Positions 61,067-64,000 of a DNA stretch of 64,000 nt are shown here, piece after piece. The stretch's first letter is position 1. Each line of letters starts with the position of its first letter. Below the pieces are notes generated by a model. The model saw only the letters and a list, made by a program, of their open reading frames with translations, was not told the DNA's origin and ran no database searches. Origin of the DNA: Falsiroseomonas frigidaquae (lineage in GTDB: Bacteria; Pseudomonadota; Alphaproteobacteria; Acetobacterales; Acetobacteraceae); the NCBI RefSeq assembly GCF_012163145.1, contig NZ_JAAVTX010000001.1, positions 868,001 to 932,000 on the forward strand, in the 5' to 3' direction. The position numbers and the translations under genes are program-made.

Positions 61067-62130
61067 ACCGCTTCGAATATGTACGACCGCGCAGCGTGGC
61101 CGAGGCCGTCGCCGCCGCCGCGATTCCCGGCAGCGCCTATCTCGCCGCCGGAACCAACCTGCTCGACCTGATGAAGATCGGCGTCGCGCGGCCGGAACGG
61201 CTGATCGACCTGAACCACCTGCCGGACCTCGACATCATCGAGCAACTGCCGGATGGCACCGTGCGGATCGGCGCGCAGGTGCGCAATGCCGACCTGGCGC
61301 ATGATCCCGATTTCCGCCAGCGCTTCCCTGTCGTGGCGGAGGCGTTGCTCTCCGGCGCCTCGGCGCAGCTGCGCAACATGGCGACCGTTGGCGGCAACCT
61401 GTTGCAGCGCACGCGCTGCGCCTGGTTCCAGGACACCGCCAGCGCCTGCAACCGCCGCGCACCCGGCAGCGGCTGCGACGCGCGCGGCGGCGAGAACCGC
61501 ATGCATGCCGTGCTGGGCTGGAGCGAGCACTGCATCGCCACGCACCCGTCCGATTTCTGCGTGCCGCTGGTGGCGCTCGACGCGGTGGTGGAGATCGAGG
61601 GGCCGGCGGGCCGCCGTGAAATCCCCCTGGCCGATTTCCACCTGCTGCCCGGCGATACCCCGGAGCGCGAAAGCGTGCTGGCGCCTGGCGACCTCGTCGT
61701 CGCGCTGCGGCTGCCGGCCGAGGCCGCCGGCTTCGCCGCGCATGCCCGCTACGCCAAGCTGCGCGAACGCACCTCCTACGCCTTCGCCGTGGTCTCCGCC
61801 GCCGCCGCGCTGCGGATCGCGGATGGCCGGATCACCGAGGCCCGGCTGGCGCTTGGCGGTGTCGCGGCGAAGCCCTGGCGGGCGCGGGCGGCGGAAGCCG
61901 CGCTGGCCGGTGCCACGCCCGATGCCGCGGCCTTCCGCCGCGCCGCGGAAGCCGCGCTCGCCGAGGCGCGGCCCTCCGGCGACAACGGCTTCAAGATCGA
62001 GCTGGCACGGCGCATCGCGATCCGTGCGCTGACGCTCGCCGCCGCCGGCACGCCGGACCGGCTGCCGGCCCTGCCCGCCTCCGCCTTTGCCTCCTCATCC
62101 ACCCCCCGGCCCCGAGGTCTGCATGTCTGA
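61063..62130 (+). CDS. Molybdenum hydroxylase FAD subunit (PaoB/YagS-like)
   Basis: This 355-aa subunit has the FAD-binding fold with 'YLAAGTNLLDLMK' and 'ATVGGNLLQ'. Cysteines C119, C129, C138 and C157 lie in an insert ('TRCAWF', 'ACNRRAPGSGC') that in PaoB and 4-hydroxybenzoyl-CoA reductase-type proteins carries a [4Fe-4S] cluster. It passes electrons between FAD and the 2Fe-2S subunit. Start and stop overlap both neighbours, so all three subunits are translationally coupled. Confidence 0.92.
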   Translation: MNRFEYVRPRSVAEAVAAAAIPGSAYLAAGTNLLDLMKIGVARPERLIDLNHLPDLDIIEQLPDGTVRIGAQVRNADLAHDPDFRQRFPVVAEALLSGASAQLRNMATVGGNLLQRTRCAWFQDTASACNRRAPGSGCDARGGENRMHAVLGWSEHCIATHPSDFCVPLVALDAVVEIEGPAGRREIPLADFHLLPGDTPERESVLAPGDLVVALRLPAEAAGFAAHARYAKLRERTSYAFAVVSAAAALRIADGRITEARLALGGVAAKPWRARAAEAALAGATPDAAAFRRAAEAALAEARPSGDNGFKIELARRIAIRALTLAAAGTPDRLPALPASAFASSSTPRPRGLHV

Positions 62131-64000
62131 GATCCAACACATGCGGCATGGCTCCAGCATCGGCCAGCCGGTCACGCGCCGCGACGGCGTGCTGAAGGTC
62201 ACCGGCCAGGCGCGCTACGCCGCCGACAACCACCCATCGGGCATGCTGCACGCCGTGCTAGCGGTCAGCCGCATCGCCCGTGGCCGCGTCGCCTTCCTGG
62301 ATATCCAGTCGGCCCGGGCGCATCCCGGCGTGGTCGAGGTGATGGTCACGGCCAACCGGCCGGCCCTGGCGCTGCATCCGGACGACAAATCGGTGCCCTT
62401 CTCCTTCAGCATGGACCTGCTGCAGGACGACCGCGTGCGCTACGCCGGCCAGCCCATCGCCGTGGTCATCGCCGAGACGCTGGAGGCGGCGACGGAAGCC
62501 GCCGCCCTGCTCGCGCCGCGCTACGAGGCCGAGCCGGTCGAGGTCACCCTGGATGCCGCGGGGGCCTTCGTGCCGGAAAGCGTCGGCGTCGGCGCCCCGG
62601 CCGAGATGTGGCACGGCGATGTCGAGGCCGGGCTGGCCGCGGCCGCGCAACGCATTGAGGCGACCTACGAGACGCCGCTGCAATTCCACAATGCGATGGA
62701 GCCGCACTGCGTCGTCGCCGCCTGGGACGGCGATGCGCTGTCGCTGGACCTGCCGACGCAGGGCCTGGCGCTGACGCAGATGCGCCTGGCCGCGCTGCTG
62801 GGCATCCGGATGGAGGATCTCCACATCCGCAGTCCCTTCCTGGGCGGCGGCTTCGGATCGAAGCTACTGACCGGGCCGCAGGTGCTGGGCATCCTCGCGG
62901 CGCGGCTCGTCGGGTGGCCGGTGAAGCTGGTGCTGACGCGGGCGCAGATGTACGGCCCCGTCAGCCATCGCTCGCCGACCCGGCAGACGCTGCGCCTCGG
63001 CGCCGCGCAGGATGGCGCACTGGTCGCCATCCACCACCATGTCCGCACCGCGACCAGCCGCTTCGACGAGTTCCTGGAGCCATCGGCCGGCGTCAGCCAG
63101 GCGGTATATGCCGCTCCGGCGATCGCGATCACCAATGAGGCGGTGCGGCTGGACACCGGCACGCCGGGCTTCATGCGCGCCCCCGGGCTGGCCAGTGGCA
63201 GCATCGCGCTGGAAAGCGCGATCGATGAGCTGGCCGATTCCTGCGGCATGGACCCGCTGGACTTCCGCCTGAAGAACTACGCCGAGGTCGAGCCGGTGTC
63301 CGGCAAGCCGTTCTCCTCCAAGGCCCTGCGCGAATGCTATGCGGAGGGCGCGGCGCATTTCGGCTGGGCCGGCCGGCCGCTGGCGCCGCGCCGGATGCGG
63401 GACGCGGACGGGCTGCTGGTGGGTTGGGGCGTCGGCACCGCCACCTTCCCGGCGCATATGTTCCAGGCCGAGGCGCGCGCGGTGCTGCGGCGCGATGGCA
63501 GCGGGCTGATGGAATCCGGCACGCACGACATGGGTCAGGGCGCCTGGACCGCTTTCGCGCAGATCGCGGCCGACAGCCTTGGCCTCGGGCTTGACCGGCT
63601 GGAGTTCCGCGCCGGCCATTCCGACCTTCCGAATGCCGGCATCGCCGGCGGCTCCGCCCACACCGCCAGCGCCGGCGGTGCCATCCATGCCGCGGGCGGC
63701 CAGGCGATCGCGCGGCTGGCGGAGCTGGCCCTGGCCGATCCGCGCTCGCCGCTGTTCGGCGCCGGCAATGTCGGCGTGGTGGCCCGCGGCGGCCGGCTGC
63801 TGCGCCGGGACGACGAGAACCGCGGCGAGAGCTATGCCGACATCCTCGCCCGTGCCGGCCTCGACATGGTCGAGGGGCGCGGCAGCGCGGCCGCGGATGC
63901 CGCCGCGACGGAACGCTACGCGATGCACGCGCATGGCGCGGTCTTCGCCGAGGTGAAGGTGGACCCCGAGCTCGGCCAGATCCGCGCCACGCGCCTGGTC
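62123..64000 (+). CDS. Molybdopterin-binding large subunit (PaoC-like), 3' partial
   Basis: 626 codons are present and the frame is still open at the window end; full-length relatives are about 730 aa. It binds the molybdenum cofactor (likely MCD type) and oxidises aldehydes or N-heterocycles. 'FLGGGFGSKL' (about residues 235-246) is the family cofactor loop, and 'GTHDMGQGAWT' and 'GGSAHTASAGGA' are further cofactor contacts. The catalytic Glu would lie past the edge. Start at 62123 overlaps the FAD subunit by 8 bp. Confidence 0.93.
   Translation, partial: MSEIQHMRHGSSIGQPVTRRDGVLKVTGQARYAADNHPSGMLHAVLAVSRIARGRVAFLDIQSARAHPGVVEVMVTANRPALALHPDDKSVPFSFSMDLLQDDRVRYAGQPIAVVIAETLEAATEAAALLAPRYEAEPVEVTLDAAGAFVPESVGVGAPAEMWHGDVEAGLAAAAQRIEATYETPLQFHNAMEPHCVVAAWDGDALSLDLPTQGLALTQMRLAALLGIRMEDLHIRSPFLGGGFGSKLLTGPQVLGILAARLVGWPVKLVLTRAQMYGPVSHRSPTRQTLRLGAAQDGALVAIHHHVRTATSRFDEFLEPSAGVSQAVYAAPAIAITNEAVRLDTGTPGFMRAPGLASGSIALESAIDELADSCGMDPLDFRLKNYAEVEPVSGKPFSSKALRECYAEGAAHFGWAGRPLAPRRMRDADGLLVGWGVGTATFPAHMFQAEARAVLRRDGSGLMESGTHDMGQGAWTAFAQIAADSLGLGLDRLEFRAGHSDLPNAGIAGGSAHTASAGGAIHAAGGQAIARLAELALADPRSPLFGAGNVGVVARGGRLLRRDDENRGESYADILARAGLDMVEGRGSAAADAAATERYAMHAHGAVFAEVKVDPELGQIRATRLV

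Overview
The window is about 70% GC with very tightly packed genes, many 4-bp start/stop overlaps and several GTG or TTG starts. Gene content and order point to an alphaproteobacterium of the Acetobacteraceae, most like Roseomonas and relatives. The evidence is ispH-thrB-rnhA, aminotransferase-hom-glpX-recJ, a class I PHA synthase, a Bug/TctC-type solute receptor and a PEP-CTERM protein. This placement is inferred from gene content, not from a marker gene. I found no rRNA, tRNA, CRISPR array, insertion sequence or prophage.

Region 1 (1-12087) is catabolic. A truncated peptide-type solute-binding protein is followed by five tandem 33-bp hairpin repeats. Next comes a leftward pair, a Rieske oxygenase and a glutamine-synthetase-like ligase, then an IclR regulator. 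A rightward operon follows: FAD amino-acid oxidoreductase, hydantoinase/oxoprolinase A and B, a TctC receptor and a 2-oxoglutarate/Fe(II) oxygenase. Nearly identical promoter/operator modules lie in front of the leftward pair and the rightward operon, so one IclR protein probably controls both. I propose an amine or amide pathway using gamma-glutamyl chemistry.

Region 2 (12088-28600) is mostly housekeeping. It holds a zinc-type ABC transporter without a binding protein, headed by a 44-aa membrane peptide and a Zur-like box. Next are a DUF445 protein and a PEP-CTERM protein with a textbook sigma-54 promoter. A 26-aa reading frame has its Shine-Dalgarno inside a perfect hairpin. Guanine deaminase, a luciferase-like monooxygenase, recJ, glpX, hom, an aminotransferase, phaC and a cation/proton antiporter complete the region.

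Region 3 (28676-39243) contains an overlapping leftward gene chain: PelD-like c-di-GMP receptor, PelE-like protein, multi-spanning membrane protein, glycerol kinase, SelA-fold PLP enzyme and a lipoprotein. A membrane-anchored repeat protein and a GST are divergent from it. The Pel polymerase, deacetylase and exporter are not in the window.

Region 4 (39342-54662) carries a cytochrome P460-like protein, DUF1028, an M20 amidohydrolase, moaB, a lytic transglycosylase and a cysteine-free uracil-DNA glycosylase. It continues with ETF-ubiquinone oxidoreductase, a GlcG-like protein, another GST, ispH-thrB-rnhA and a carbamoyl-amino-acid/allantoate-type hydrolase.

Region 5 (54694-64000) has a GntR regulator divergent from a class III aminotransferase, a solute-binding protein and a phosphotriesterase-like enzyme. 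A TetR regulator is divergent from a three-subunit molybdenum hydroxylase cut by the window edge. The TetR control region has two matching palindromes, one filling the -35/-10 spacer.

A recurring oddity is short tandem repeats (13-33 bp, 4-5 copies) at or just after stop codons, in at least four places. Two of these arrays contain the stop codon itself.
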